Shown: positions 1-5,503, numbered from the stretch's first letter. The stretch is 5,582 bases of DNA from an uncultured Oscillibacter sp. (GCA_937884915.1 CALAAN010000149.1:1-5582), one strand, 5' to 3'. Numbers and translations are program-made. Notes: generated by a model from the sequence alone, not told the origin.

Positions 1-205
1 TGATGGCACCGGCTTCGGCGGCGGTGGCCATGCCGAGGTTGATCATGCCGACCTGCGGGCCGTTGCCGTGGGCGATGATGACCTCGTTGCCCTGCGCGAT
101 GAGGTCGACGATGGGCTTTGCGGTTTCGGTGACGAGTGCGAGCTGCTCATAGGGGGTGTTGCCCAGCGCGTTGCCGCCCAGGGCGATAACGATTCTCTTG
201 CTCAT
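1..205 (-). CDS. arcC: Carbamate kinase, N-terminal 68 residues (gene runs off the left edge)
   Basis: Carbamate kinase transfers phosphate from carbamoyl phosphate to ADP, giving ATP and carbamate, which decays to ammonia and CO2. It is a cytosolic enzyme of the amino-acid kinase fold. The visible part starts MSKRIVIALGGNALGN; the ALGGNAL glycine loop (residues 8-14) and HGNGPQVG (46-53) are family signatures for the phosphate and substrate site. About 240 residues of the usual ~310 lie outside the window, so integrity cannot be judged. The ATG is preceded by AAGGAG (217-222) about 11 nt upstream. It lies downstream of ygeW in the same direction, with an 83-nt gap carrying a terminator-like hairpin. 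Next to a carbamoyltransferase its likely job is energy capture from carbamoyl phosphate, as proposed for E. coli yqeA. The family call is firm; the choice between the arcC and yqeA names is only a convention. Confidence 0.93.
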   Translation of the reverse strand, partial: MSKRIVIALGGNALGNTPYEQLALVTETAKPIVDLIAQGNEVIIAHGNGPQVGMINLGMATAAEAGAI

Positions 206-246
206 GTTACTAATCTCTCCTTGTTTTTTGAAAACTCTCTTCTCTC

Positions 247-269
247 AAAAGCGGAAAAACCGCTTTTTT
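247..269. terminator. Terminator-like hairpin between ygeW and carbamate kinase
   Basis: AAAAGCGG (247-254) and CCGCTTTT (260-267) form a perfect 8-bp stem around an A5 loop. A run of six T follows on the plus strand, and on the minus strand the stem ends in TTTT and then GAG. The minus-strand operon reads through it 20-40 nt after the ygeW stop, so it is probably a partial terminator or processing stem that lowers carbamate kinase expression relative to ygeW. No plus-strand gene upstream needs it. The structure is seen; its efficiency and role are inferred. Confidence 0.6.
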
Positions 270-288
270 ACAAATGAAATGCGCGATT

Positions 289-1482
289 TTAGAACATCTT
301 GCGCTCTTCGCCGGACTTGTCCATCTCCATCAGCGCGCGGACGGGGTCCTTGACCTGCGCGAGGAACATCATCGCGGCGATGATATACGGCTTGTAGGAC
401 GCCTGCTTGTACAGGGGCACGATGTAGCGGTCGAACACGCTGTTGTCGACCTCGCCCTCGGGGCAGGAAAGACCGGTGATATCAGCGGGCAGGCAGTGGA
501 GGTAGAGCGCCTTGCCGTCCTTGGTGAGCTTCATCATCTCTTCGGTGCAGGCCCAGTCCTTGTGCTCGGCGTTCTGCGCAAGGAGCTTCTTTTCAAGCGC
601 GTCGATGCCGTCCTTGTCGCCGGCCTGATAGAGTTTCGTGCGCTCCTCCATGGCCTTGAACGGCGCCCAGGACTTGGGATAGACGATATCGGCGTCCTTG
701 AAGGCTTCCTTCATGTCGCTGCACTTTTTGAAGCTGCCGCCGGTGGCCGCCGCGTTCTTCTTGGCGATCTCCTCGACCTCGGGCATGACCTCGTAGCCCT
801 CGGGATGGGCGAGCGTGACATCCATGCCGAAACGGGTGAACAGGCCGATGACGCCCTGCGGGACGGAGAGGGGCTTGCCGTAGCTCGGGGAATAGGCCCA
901 GGTCATGGCGACCTTCTTTCCCTTGAGGTTCTCCACGCCGCCGAAGTAGTGGATGATGTGGAGCATATCGGCCATGCACTGCGTCGGGTGGTCGACGTCA
1001 CACTGGAGGTTCACGAGCGTCGGGCGCTGCTCGAGGATGCCGTCACGGTAGCCCTCTTCAAGAGCGTCCATGAAAGTCTTCTGATACTTGTGGCCCTCGC
1101 CGATGAACATATCGTCGCGGATGCCGATGACGTCGGCCATGAACGAGACCATGTTCGCCGTCTCGCGCACGGTCTCGCCGTGGGCGATCTGGGACTTCTT
1201 TTCATCGAGCACCTGCTCCTCTAAGCCGAGCAGGTTGCACGCGGACGCGAACGAGAAGCGCGTGCGGGTGGAGTTGTCGCGGAAGATCGAAATGCCGAGA
1301 CCAGAGTTGAAGACCTTCGTGTTCTTGTTGCGCTCACGCAGGTCGCGCAGCGCGTCGGCCACAGTGAAGACCGCGTCAATCTCCTCGTCGGTCTTGTCCC
1401 AGGTCCAGTAGAAGTCGGTCTTGTACATGTTATTGATGTGCAGCGTCTCAAGGTGGCGCGCCAGTTCAACAGTTTTGCTCAT
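289..1482 (-). CDS. ygeW: YgeW-family knotted carbamoyltransferase
   Basis: The product is 397 residues, essentially the length of E. coli YgeW, a catabolic transcarbamylase with a trefoil knot and no firmly settled substrate. Transcarbamylase hallmarks appear in order. The carbamoyl-phosphate loop STRTR is at 71-75. The SQIAHGET segment at 97-104 matches the loop reaching the neighbouring subunit. HPTQ is at 165-168, and HCLP at 329-332 is typical of ornithine-type enzymes. AMTWAYSPSYGKPLSVPQG (192-210) fits the knotted subgroup rather than ordinary argF/pyrB. The enzyme should act as a cytosolic trimer. In this setting phosphorolysis of a carbamoyl-amino compound to carbamoyl phosphate, feeding the adjacent kinase, is more likely than biosynthesis. 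AAGGAG (1493-1498) lies 10 nt before the ATG. No convincing promoter is seen just upstream, so it is probably transcribed from ygeY. Ornithine carbamoyltransferase is the main alternative, but the motifs argue against it. Confidence 0.93.
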   Translation of the reverse strand: MSKTVELARHLETLHINNMYKTDFYWTWDKTDEEIDAVFTVADALRDLRERNKNTKVFNSGLGISIFRDNSTRTRFSFASACNLLGLEEQVLDEKKSQIAHGETVRETANMVSFMADVIGIRDDMFIGEGHKYQKTFMDALEEGYRDGILEQRPTLVNLQCDVDHPTQCMADMLHIIHYFGGVENLKGKKVAMTWAYSPSYGKPLSVPQGVIGLFTRFGMDVTLAHPEGYEVMPEVEEIAKKNAAATGGSFKKCSDMKEAFKDADIVYPKSWAPFKAMEERTKLYQAGDKDGIDALEKKLLAQNAEHKDWACTEEMMKLTKDGKALYLHCLPADITGLSCPEGEVDNSVFDRYIVPLYKQASYKPYIIAAMMFLAQVKDPVRALMEMDKSGEERKMF

Positions 1483-1530
1483 GGGTGATTTTCTCCTTTA
1501 TCTTGTAGTATGGTAAAAATCGTTTGAAAT

Positions 1531-1554
1531 ATTTGCGCCGAGCACGGCGCAAAT
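1531..1554. repeat. Perfect 10-bp inverted repeat upstream of ygeW
   Basis: ATTTGCGCCG (1531-1540) is exactly complementary to CGGCGCAAAT (1545-1554) across an AGCA tetraloop. It is the hairpin closest to ygeW, ending about 50 nt before its start codon. There is no T-run on the minus strand at the terminator position, so it is more like a leader or mRNA-stabilising stem than a terminator. It is the last of four stems between ygeY and ygeW. Confidence 0.6.
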
Positions 1555-1565
1555 GATCTTGATCT

Positions 1566-1598
1566 GTTCCGGAGGACGACATGCGCGTCCGCAGGAAC
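1566..1598. repeat. Imperfect nested hairpin in the ygeY-ygeW gap
   Basis: The outer arms GTTCC (1566-1570) and GGAAC (1594-1598) enclose inner arms GGACG (1574-1578) and CGTCC (1586-1590), with a symmetric 3x3 internal loop (GGA/GCA) and a 7-nt apical loop. There is no adjacent T-run. It sits 2 nt from the next stem, so the stems form a packed array rather than isolated hairpins. Confidence 0.45.
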
Positions 1599-1600
1599 AC

Positions 1601-1639
1601 TTTTCAGTGCGCGGCGCGGTGAGCACCGCGCGCTGAAAA
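1601..1639. repeat. Long 14-bp stem-loop in the ygeY-ygeW gap
   Basis: TTTTCAGTGCGCGG (1601-1614) pairs with CCGCGCGCTGAAAA (1626-1639), with one G-T pair and an 11-nt loop. An alternative inner pairing, GCGCGGT (1614-1620) with ACCGCGC (1625-1631), is possible, so two folds compete. The flanks carry no terminator T-run. Its length and GC content make it the most stable-looking structure in the gap; the function is unknown. Confidence 0.55.
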
Positions 1640-1644
1640 CCCTC

Positions 1645-1670
1645 TCAAAAACGCGCGAGCGGGTTTTTGA
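1645..1670 (-). terminator. Terminator-like hairpin directly after ygeY
   Basis: TCAAAAAC (1645-1652) and GTTTTTGA (1663-1670) are perfectly complementary, with CG/CG pairing continuing inside after one mismatch. On the minus strand the stem begins 5 nt after the ygeY stop codon and its 3' arm contains T5, resembling a weak or bidirectional intrinsic terminator. Full termination would leave ygeW without an evident promoter, so partial readthrough is more plausible. Confidence 0.5.
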
Positions 1671-1675
1671 AGTAG

Positions 1676-3073
1676 TTATTTGATATTATTACCCGTCAGC
1701 TCCTGACGGAAAGAGGTCGCAGAGCCGTCCTTGTTCTCGGGCTTGTAGAGGCCGGGGACAGCCGCGTACAGCGCCGCGCAGGTGACGAGGTCCTGCTTCC
1801 AGGTGATCTCGTTGGGCGCGTGGGCCTGAGACTCGGCGCCGGGGCCGAAGCCGACGCAGGGGATGCCGTAGCGGCCCTGAATGGACACGCCGTTCGTCGA
1901 GAACGTCCACTTGTCGGTCAGGGGACGGCCGGTGCGCGTGGACATGGCCTTTTCATCCGCGCCGATGCGCTCGGTGCCCCAGAGAGCGTGGTGCGCGTCG
2001 ACGAGCGCCTGCACGTGGGGGGCGGTTTCCTTGTTGATCCAGGTGGGGAAGAAGGCCTCAGTCTCGTAGACGTGGCCGGTCCAGGACGGACGGTCGTACA
2101 TGTACATGGAGACCTTGATATCCTTGGCGTACTTCTTGCACGCGGGCAGGTCTTCGATCTCCTTCAGACAGGACTGATAGGTCTCGCCCGCGGTCATGCG
2201 GCGGTCGATGGAGATCGAGCAGCTGTCGGCGACAGCGCAGCGGGAGGGAGAGGTGAAGAAGATCTGGCTCGTGGTGCAGGTGCCGCGGCCAAGGAAGCGC
2301 GCATCCTCCCAGTGCTCGGGATTATACTTCGGATCGAGCATCTTGACAAGGCCCTTGATCTCTTTGTCGTCGGCTGCGTCGTTCTCGTTCAGGTCGCGCA
2401 CGTTCAGGATGACCTCGGCCATCTTGTGGATGGCGTTGTCACCGCGCTCGGGCGCGGAGCCGTGGCAGGAGACGCCGTGCATGTCGACGCGGATCTCCAT
2501 GCGGCCGCGGTGACCGCGGTAAATGCCGCCGTCGGTCGGCTCGGTGGAGATGACGAATTCAATCTGTTTTCTCGCGTCCTCGGGCCCCTTGAAGTACTCG
2601 TTGACGATGGACTGCCAGCACATGCCGTCGCAGTCCTCCTCCTGCACGGAGCCGACGACCATGATCTTGTAGCCCTCGGGAATGAGGCCGAGGTCCTTCA
2701 TGATCTTCGTGCCGTAGGCTGCCGCTGCCATGCCGCCTTCCTGATCGGAAGCGCCGCGGCCGTAGATGATATCGTCGGTCTCGTAGCCCTGATAGGGGTC
2801 GGCTTCCCAGTTGTCGCGGTTGCCGATGCCGACGGTGTCGATGTGGGAGTCGATGGCGATGATCTTGTCGCCCGAGCCCATCCAGCCAATGACGTTGCCG
2901 AGCGCGTCGAATTCGACCTTATCGTAGCCGAGCTTCTTCATCTCTTCGGCGATGCGATGGGCGACGCCCTTTTCCTCGCAGCTCTCGCTGGGGATGGCGA
3001 TCATATCACGCAGAAAGCGGGTCATATCGGGGCCGTAGGCCTGTGCGGCTTTTTTGATGGCTTCAAAATCCAT
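1676..3073 (-). CDS. ygeY: YgeY-family M20 metallohydrolase (selenium-metabolism-linked)
   Basis: The protein has 465 residues and the di-zinc M20 (ArgE/DapE/CPG2-like) site. H77 in SHIDT carries D79. The bridging acid D110 is in GASDQEGG. The catalytic and ligand pair E145-E146 is in VQEEDCDG, E178 in STEPT is a ligand, and H418 in AHAPNE is the last ligand. H204 in SCHGS matches the lid-domain histidine. All key residues are present, so the enzyme should be active. The family hydrolyses amide, ureido or peptide bonds. In this cluster a ureido-amino acid is a reasonable substrate, but that is inference. It is about 60 residues longer than the roughly 400-residue E. coli YgeY as I recall it. 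The ATG is chosen from GGAGG (3081-3085) with 7-nt spacing and the N-terminus expected for the family. It is the first gene of the minus-strand operon, behind its own promoter. A generic ArgE/DapE or dipeptidase label is the alternative. Confidence 0.92.
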   Translation of the reverse strand: MDFEAIKKAAQAYGPDMTRFLRDMIAIPSESCEEKGVAHRIAEEMKKLGYDKVEFDALGNVIGWMGSGDKIIAIDSHIDTVGIGNRDNWEADPYQGYETDDIIYGRGASDQEGGMAAAAYGTKIMKDLGLIPEGYKIMVVGSVQEEDCDGMCWQSIVNEYFKGPEDARKQIEFVISTEPTDGGIYRGHRGRMEIRVDMHGVSCHGSAPERGDNAIHKMAEVILNVRDLNENDAADDKEIKGLVKMLDPKYNPEHWEDARFLGRGTCTTSQIFFTSPSRCAVADSCSISIDRRMTAGETYQSCLKEIEDLPACKKYAKDIKVSMYMYDRPSWTGHVYETEAFFPTWINKETAPHVQALVDAHHALWGTERIGADEKAMSTRTGRPLTDKWTFSTNGVSIQGRYGIPCVGFGPGAESQAHAPNEITWKQDLVTCAALYAAVPGLYKPENKDGSATSFRQELTGNNIK

Positions 3074-3141
3074 GGTAAAACCTCCGTTAAAAGTAATAGT
3101 TTTTTTGTTGATCGGGGTTAATTTTCTGTTACACTGTCCTT

Positions 3142-3169
3142 ATCATAGCATAAGAACGGCAGTTGTCAA
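3142..3169 (-). promoter_or_regulatory. Promoter of the ygeY-ygeW operon
   Basis: On the minus strand a perfect TTGACA -35 box (complement of 3164-3169) stands 16 nt before a TATGAT -10 box (complement of 3142-3147). TGC just before the -10 makes it an extended type. Transcription would start near 3135, giving a leader of about 60 nt before the ygeY ATG. This is a strong housekeeping-sigma promoter by sequence. Confidence 0.75.
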
Positions 3170-3208
3170 ACAAAAAATTTGCTTTTCAAAATTATTTTAA
3201 GAAAATGA

Positions 3209-3236
3209 TTGCAATTCGATCAATTTATGGTATTAT
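3209..3236 (+). promoter_or_regulatory. Promoter of the regulator-PLP enzyme operon
   Basis: TTGCAA (3209-3214) and TATTAT (3231-3236) are separated by 16 nt, and TGG immediately before the -10 gives an extended -10 element. Transcription would begin near 3243, excluding the ATG at 3241 and leaving a leader of about 80 nt before 3326. It points away from the ygeY promoter with about 40 nt between the two -35 boxes, so one bound protein could influence both. Confidence 0.7.
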
Positions 3237-3269
3237 AGGGATGAAAGGACATGCTGGTTCCAATGGAAA

Positions 3270-3288
3270 GCTGTGCAATTTGCACAGC
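3270..3288. promoter_or_regulatory. Perfect 19-nt palindrome, candidate operator or leader hairpin
   Basis: GCTGTGCAA (3270-3278) and TTGCACAGC (3280-3288) are exactly complementary around a single T. It lies about 27-45 nt downstream of the predicted start of the regulator transcript. The symmetry suits a dimeric helix-turn-helix protein, so autoregulation by the downstream DauR-like protein is the simplest guess. As RNA it would form an 8-bp hairpin with a 3-nt loop. No second full copy is seen in the window. Confidence 0.6.
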
Positions 3289-3309
3289 AAAATGAGAGGA
3301 TCGGCAATC

Positions 3310-3318
3310 GGAGGAGGG
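3310..3318 (+). promoter_or_regulatory. Ribosome binding site that fixes an ATA start
   Basis: GGAGGAGGG is a near-ideal Shine-Dalgarno sequence. An in-frame TAG (3320-3322) blocks any start further upstream in the regulator frame. The codon 7 nt after the site is ATA (3326-3328). The next CTG codons (3341, 3350) are more than 20 nt away and GTG 3401 more than 80 nt. The site therefore points to initiation on ATA. Confidence 0.65.
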
Positions 3319-3325
3319 ATAGACC

Positions 3326-3967
3326 ATAGAAGCCGCAACGCTGAAAACCCTGGAGCAGGTCGCAAAGGGCATCGCCGCGACCTTTGGCAGCCGCTGCGAA
3401 GTGGTGATCCACGATGTGGGCGCCAAGCACCCCGAGCATTCCATCGTTGCCATCGAGAACGGCCACGTCACGGGCCGCAAGGTGGGCGACGGCGCGTCGC
3501 ACGTTGTTTTGGAGCAGGTGCGTCAGGCCGACGCGCAGCCGAGCGACCACTTGAGCTACCTCACCAAAACGCCGGACGGGAAGATTCTGAAGTCTTCCAC
3601 CATGTACATCCGCGGCAGGAACGGCAAGGTCGCCGCGATCCTCGGCATCAATTACGACATTTCCTCGCTTTTGATGGTCGAGGATGCGGTGCATGAGCTG
3701 ATCGACACGAAGGATGAGACGCAGGGCGAGCCGGAAAAGATCGTAAACGTCAACGACCTTCTGGATGAGCTCATCGCCCAGTCCGTCGCTCTCGTCGGCA
3801 AGCCCGTCGCCCTGATGAACAAGGAGGACAAGATGCGCGCCATCGGCTTTTTGAGCCAGAGCGGGGCGTTCCTCATCACAAAGTCCGGCGACAAGATCGC
3901 AAAATACTTCGGAATATCCAAATATACACTATATTCTTATATTGATAAACAACAGGAGGAGAAGTGA
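3326..3967 (+). CDS. YheO/DauR-family PAS-HTH transcriptional regulator, probable ATA start
   Basis: With the ATA start the product has 213 residues, normal for this family of cytosolic DNA-binding regulators. Residues ~6-118 form a YheO-like PAS domain, recognisable from CEVVIHDV (24-31), HSIVAIENGHVTGRKVGD (38-55) and the strand region IRGRNGKVAAILGINYDIS (95-113). Residues ~164-208 form a DauR-type helix-turn-helix, with NKEDKMRAIGFL leading to IAKYFGISKYTLYSYID. Relatives sense small amino-acid-type ligands, and DauR represses D-arginine catabolism. The gene lies between the divergent promoters and the PLP enzyme gene 3 nt downstream, so local control of both arms is likely. Starting at GTG 3401 would delete the conserved first helix and start inside the PAS domain with no ribosome binding site. 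The 3' end (from ~3900) is markedly AT-rich. The family is clear; ligand and targets are inferred, and the ATA could also be a mutated ATG. Confidence 0.85.
   Translation: MEAATLKTLEQVAKGIAATFGSRCEVVIHDVGAKHPEHSIVAIENGHVTGRKVGDGASHVVLEQVRQADAQPSDHLSYLTKTPDGKILKSSTMYIRGRNGKVAAILGINYDISSLLMVEDAVHELIDTKDETQGEPEKIVNVNDLLDELIAQSVALVGKPVALMNKEDKMRAIGFLSQSGAFLITKSGDKIAKYFGISKYTLYSYIDKQQEEK
3954..3959 (+). promoter_or_regulatory. Ribosome binding site of the PLP enzyme gene
   Basis: AGGAGG lies inside the last codons of the regulator, 11 nt before ATG 3971. Its position, with the regulator stop 3 nt before the next start, indicates translational coupling of regulator and enzyme. Confidence 0.7.
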
Positions 3968-3970
3968 ACC

Positions 3971-5452
3971 ATGGGCAAGATCGATTTGACCATCAACAAG
4001 ACCGGCCTGCAGCACAACATTGAGAAGGCCAAGGAAAACAATGTCATCATCCCGACCATCGCGCAGATGCAGCATCCTGAGACCATCCCCGAGAAGATCC
4101 AGGAAAAGCTCAAGACCGTCGGCCTTTGGGACGTCAACCCGCTGAACCTCTTCCGCATCACGTGGAAGAACGAGGCCAAGGAGACCGGCGGCCTCTATCA
4201 GGCTGTGCCGAACTATGTCGAAATTCCGCCCGAGCTCTCCGGCGTTCCCTGCCGCATCCTCGCCATGGCGGGCAAGTGGTTCCCCACGGGCTGCCACAAG
4301 GTCGGCGCTTCGTTCGGCTGCCTCGCCCCGCGCCTCGTCACCGGCCAGTTCGACGCGACGTATCATCACGCCGTGTGGCCCTCCACCGGTAACTACTGTC
4401 GCGGCGGCGCATTCAACAGTAAGCTTCTCGCCGTCGACTCCGTCGCCATTCTTCCCGCTGAGATGAGCAAGGAGCGCTTTGACTGGCTGAGCAAGATCGC
4501 CGGTCAGGTCATCGCGACGCCTGGCTGCGAATCCAACGTCAAGGAGATTTTCGATAAGACCTGGGAGCTCAAGAAGGATCCCAGCATGATGATCTTCAAC
4601 CAGTTTGAAGAGATGGGCAACCCGCTGTGGCACTACAATGTCACGGGTTATGCTCTCGCCGACCTGTTCGAGGCCGTGAAGAAGCCGGGCCAGCGTCTTG
4701 CGGGCGCGTGCTTCACCTCCGGTTCCGCCGGTACGATGTCGGCGGGCGACCTTCTCAAGGAGCGTTATCCCGGCATGAAGCTCGGCGTGGGCGAAGCGCT
4801 CCAGTGCCCGACGATCCTGAATAACGGCTTCGGCGCCCACCGCATCGAGGGCATCGGCGACAAGCACATTCCCTGGATCCATAACGTGAAGAACACCGAC
4901 ATGGCTATCGCCATCGACGACGAGGACTCCCAGCGCCTGCTGCGCCTCTTTAACACGGCAGAGGGCAAGAAGTACCTCAAAGAAGAGCTCAAGCTCTCCG
5001 ACGAGCTCATCGAAAAGCTCACCTGGCTCGGCATCTCCGGCATCGCGAACGTGCTGTGCTGCATCAAGATGGCCAAGTACTATGAGCTGACCGAGGACGA
5101 TGTTGTCTGCACCGTCCTGACCGACTCCGCCGTCATGTACGGCAGCCGCATCGAGGAGCTCAACGAGATGCACGGCGCTTACAGCGAAGAGGAAGCCCGC
5201 CTCGACCACAACCTGCACATGCTCGGCCTCAAGACCGACAGCATGATGGAGCTGACGTACAACGACCGCAAGCGCATCCACAACCTCAAGTACTACACCT
5301 GGGTTGAGCAGCAGGCGCGCGACGTCAAGGATCTCAACGCCCTCTGGTACGACACCAAGGGCACGTGGGACGCCGTCCACGCGCAGGCCAAGGAGCTCGA
5401 TGAGCTCATCAACGAGTTCAACGAAGAGACCGGCCTCTTAAAGGCGCTCTAA
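3971..5452 (+). CDS. Fold-type-II PLP-dependent enzyme, cysteine-synthase-like, function unproven
   Basis: The 493-residue protein carries the fold-type-II PLP layout. The probable Schiff-base lysine is K110 in TGCHKVGASFG. The asparagine loop STGNYCRGG is at 138-146. NQF...N...HY..TG (210-226) resembles the substrate-site segment of cysteine synthases. The phosphate-binding glycine loop TSGSAGTM is at 249-256. HRIEGIGDKHIP (290-301) parallels the HKIQGIG segment of cysteine synthase. S386 in TDSAVMYGSR fits the serine contacting the pyridine nitrogen. The lysine context differs from the cysteine synthase SVKDR, and a C-terminal extension of about 100 residues (393-493) follows the catalytic core. 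I recall close relatives in Clostridia labelled only as PLP-dependent protein subunit beta. It is not the ~400-residue YgeX diaminopropionate ammonia-lyase. Beta-elimination or replacement on a diamino acid is possible from context but is not shown. It is the last gene of the operon, followed by a terminator. Confidence 0.85.
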   Translation: MGKIDLTINKTGLQHNIEKAKENNVIIPTIAQMQHPETIPEKIQEKLKTVGLWDVNPLNLFRITWKNEAKETGGLYQAVPNYVEIPPELSGVPCRILAMAGKWFPTGCHKVGASFGCLAPRLVTGQFDATYHHAVWPSTGNYCRGGAFNSKLLAVDSVAILPAEMSKERFDWLSKIAGQVIATPGCESNVKEIFDKTWELKKDPSMMIFNQFEEMGNPLWHYNVTGYALADLFEAVKKPGQRLAGACFTSGSAGTMSAGDLLKERYPGMKLGVGEALQCPTILNNGFGAHRIEGIGDKHIPWIHNVKNTDMAIAIDDEDSQRLLRLFNTAEGKKYLKEELKLSDELIEKLTWLGISGIANVLCCIKMAKYYELTEDDVVCTVLTDSAVMYGSRIEELNEMHGAYSEEEARLDHNLHMLGLKTDSMMELTYNDRKRIHNLKYYTWVEQQARDVKDLNALWYDTKGTWDAVHAQAKELDELINEFNEETGLLKAL

Positions 5453-5503
5453 GAGCTCGAAAGGGGAGCTGGAACCCCTTGCTCCAAACCCTGTCAGGAT
5501 GAT

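Noticed and set aside
274..1224. Long plus-strand open frame opposite ygeW
   Set aside because: It is antisense to a clearly conserved carbamoyltransferase; its translation is low-complexity in L, V, H and D, typical of the complement of a GC-rich gene, and has no ribosome binding site.
1500..1530. Separate promoter for ygeW in the AT-rich stretch before its ribosome binding site
   Set aside because: The best pairing (TTTCAA with TACAAG) is weak and would start transcription at the ribosome binding site.
1531..1670. CRISPR array or riboswitch in the ygeY-ygeW gap
   Set aside because: There are no equal-length repeats with spacers, and no riboswitch class consensus is recognisable; the stems differ in sequence and size.
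1820..3121. Very long plus-strand open frame opposite ygeY
   Set aside because: It mirrors the M20 hydrolase gene and shows no recognisable domain; the composition (A, G, V, D, L) is that of a shadow frame.
3401..3412. GTG 3401 as the regulator start
   Set aside because: It has no ribosome binding site upstream and would remove the first 25 family-like residues (TLKTLEQVAKGIAATFG and following).
3163..3696. Plus-strand frame overlapping the regulator start (TTG 3163 or ATG 3241)
   Set aside because: It begins at or before the predicted transcript start, lacks a good ribosome binding site, and becomes an arginine-rich out-of-frame reading of the regulator. A frameshifted N-terminus for the regulator is not needed.
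3929..5380. Long minus-strand open frame opposite the PLP enzyme
   Set aside because: It is antisense to a gene with intact catalytic motifs, has no family features, and ends against the operon junction without its own control signals.
3971..5452. Calling the PLP enzyme YgeX/DpaL or cysteine synthase
   Set aside because: It is about 90 residues longer than YgeX and has a cysteine-synthase-like second half, yet lacks the SVKDR lysine context of cysteine synthase, so neither name is justified.
5461..5485. Hairpin AAGGGG/CCCCTT (or GGAGC/GCTCC) just after the PLP gene
   Set aside because: The pairings are short and mutually exclusive, there is no T-run, and the strong terminator at 5504-5538 explains the 3' end.
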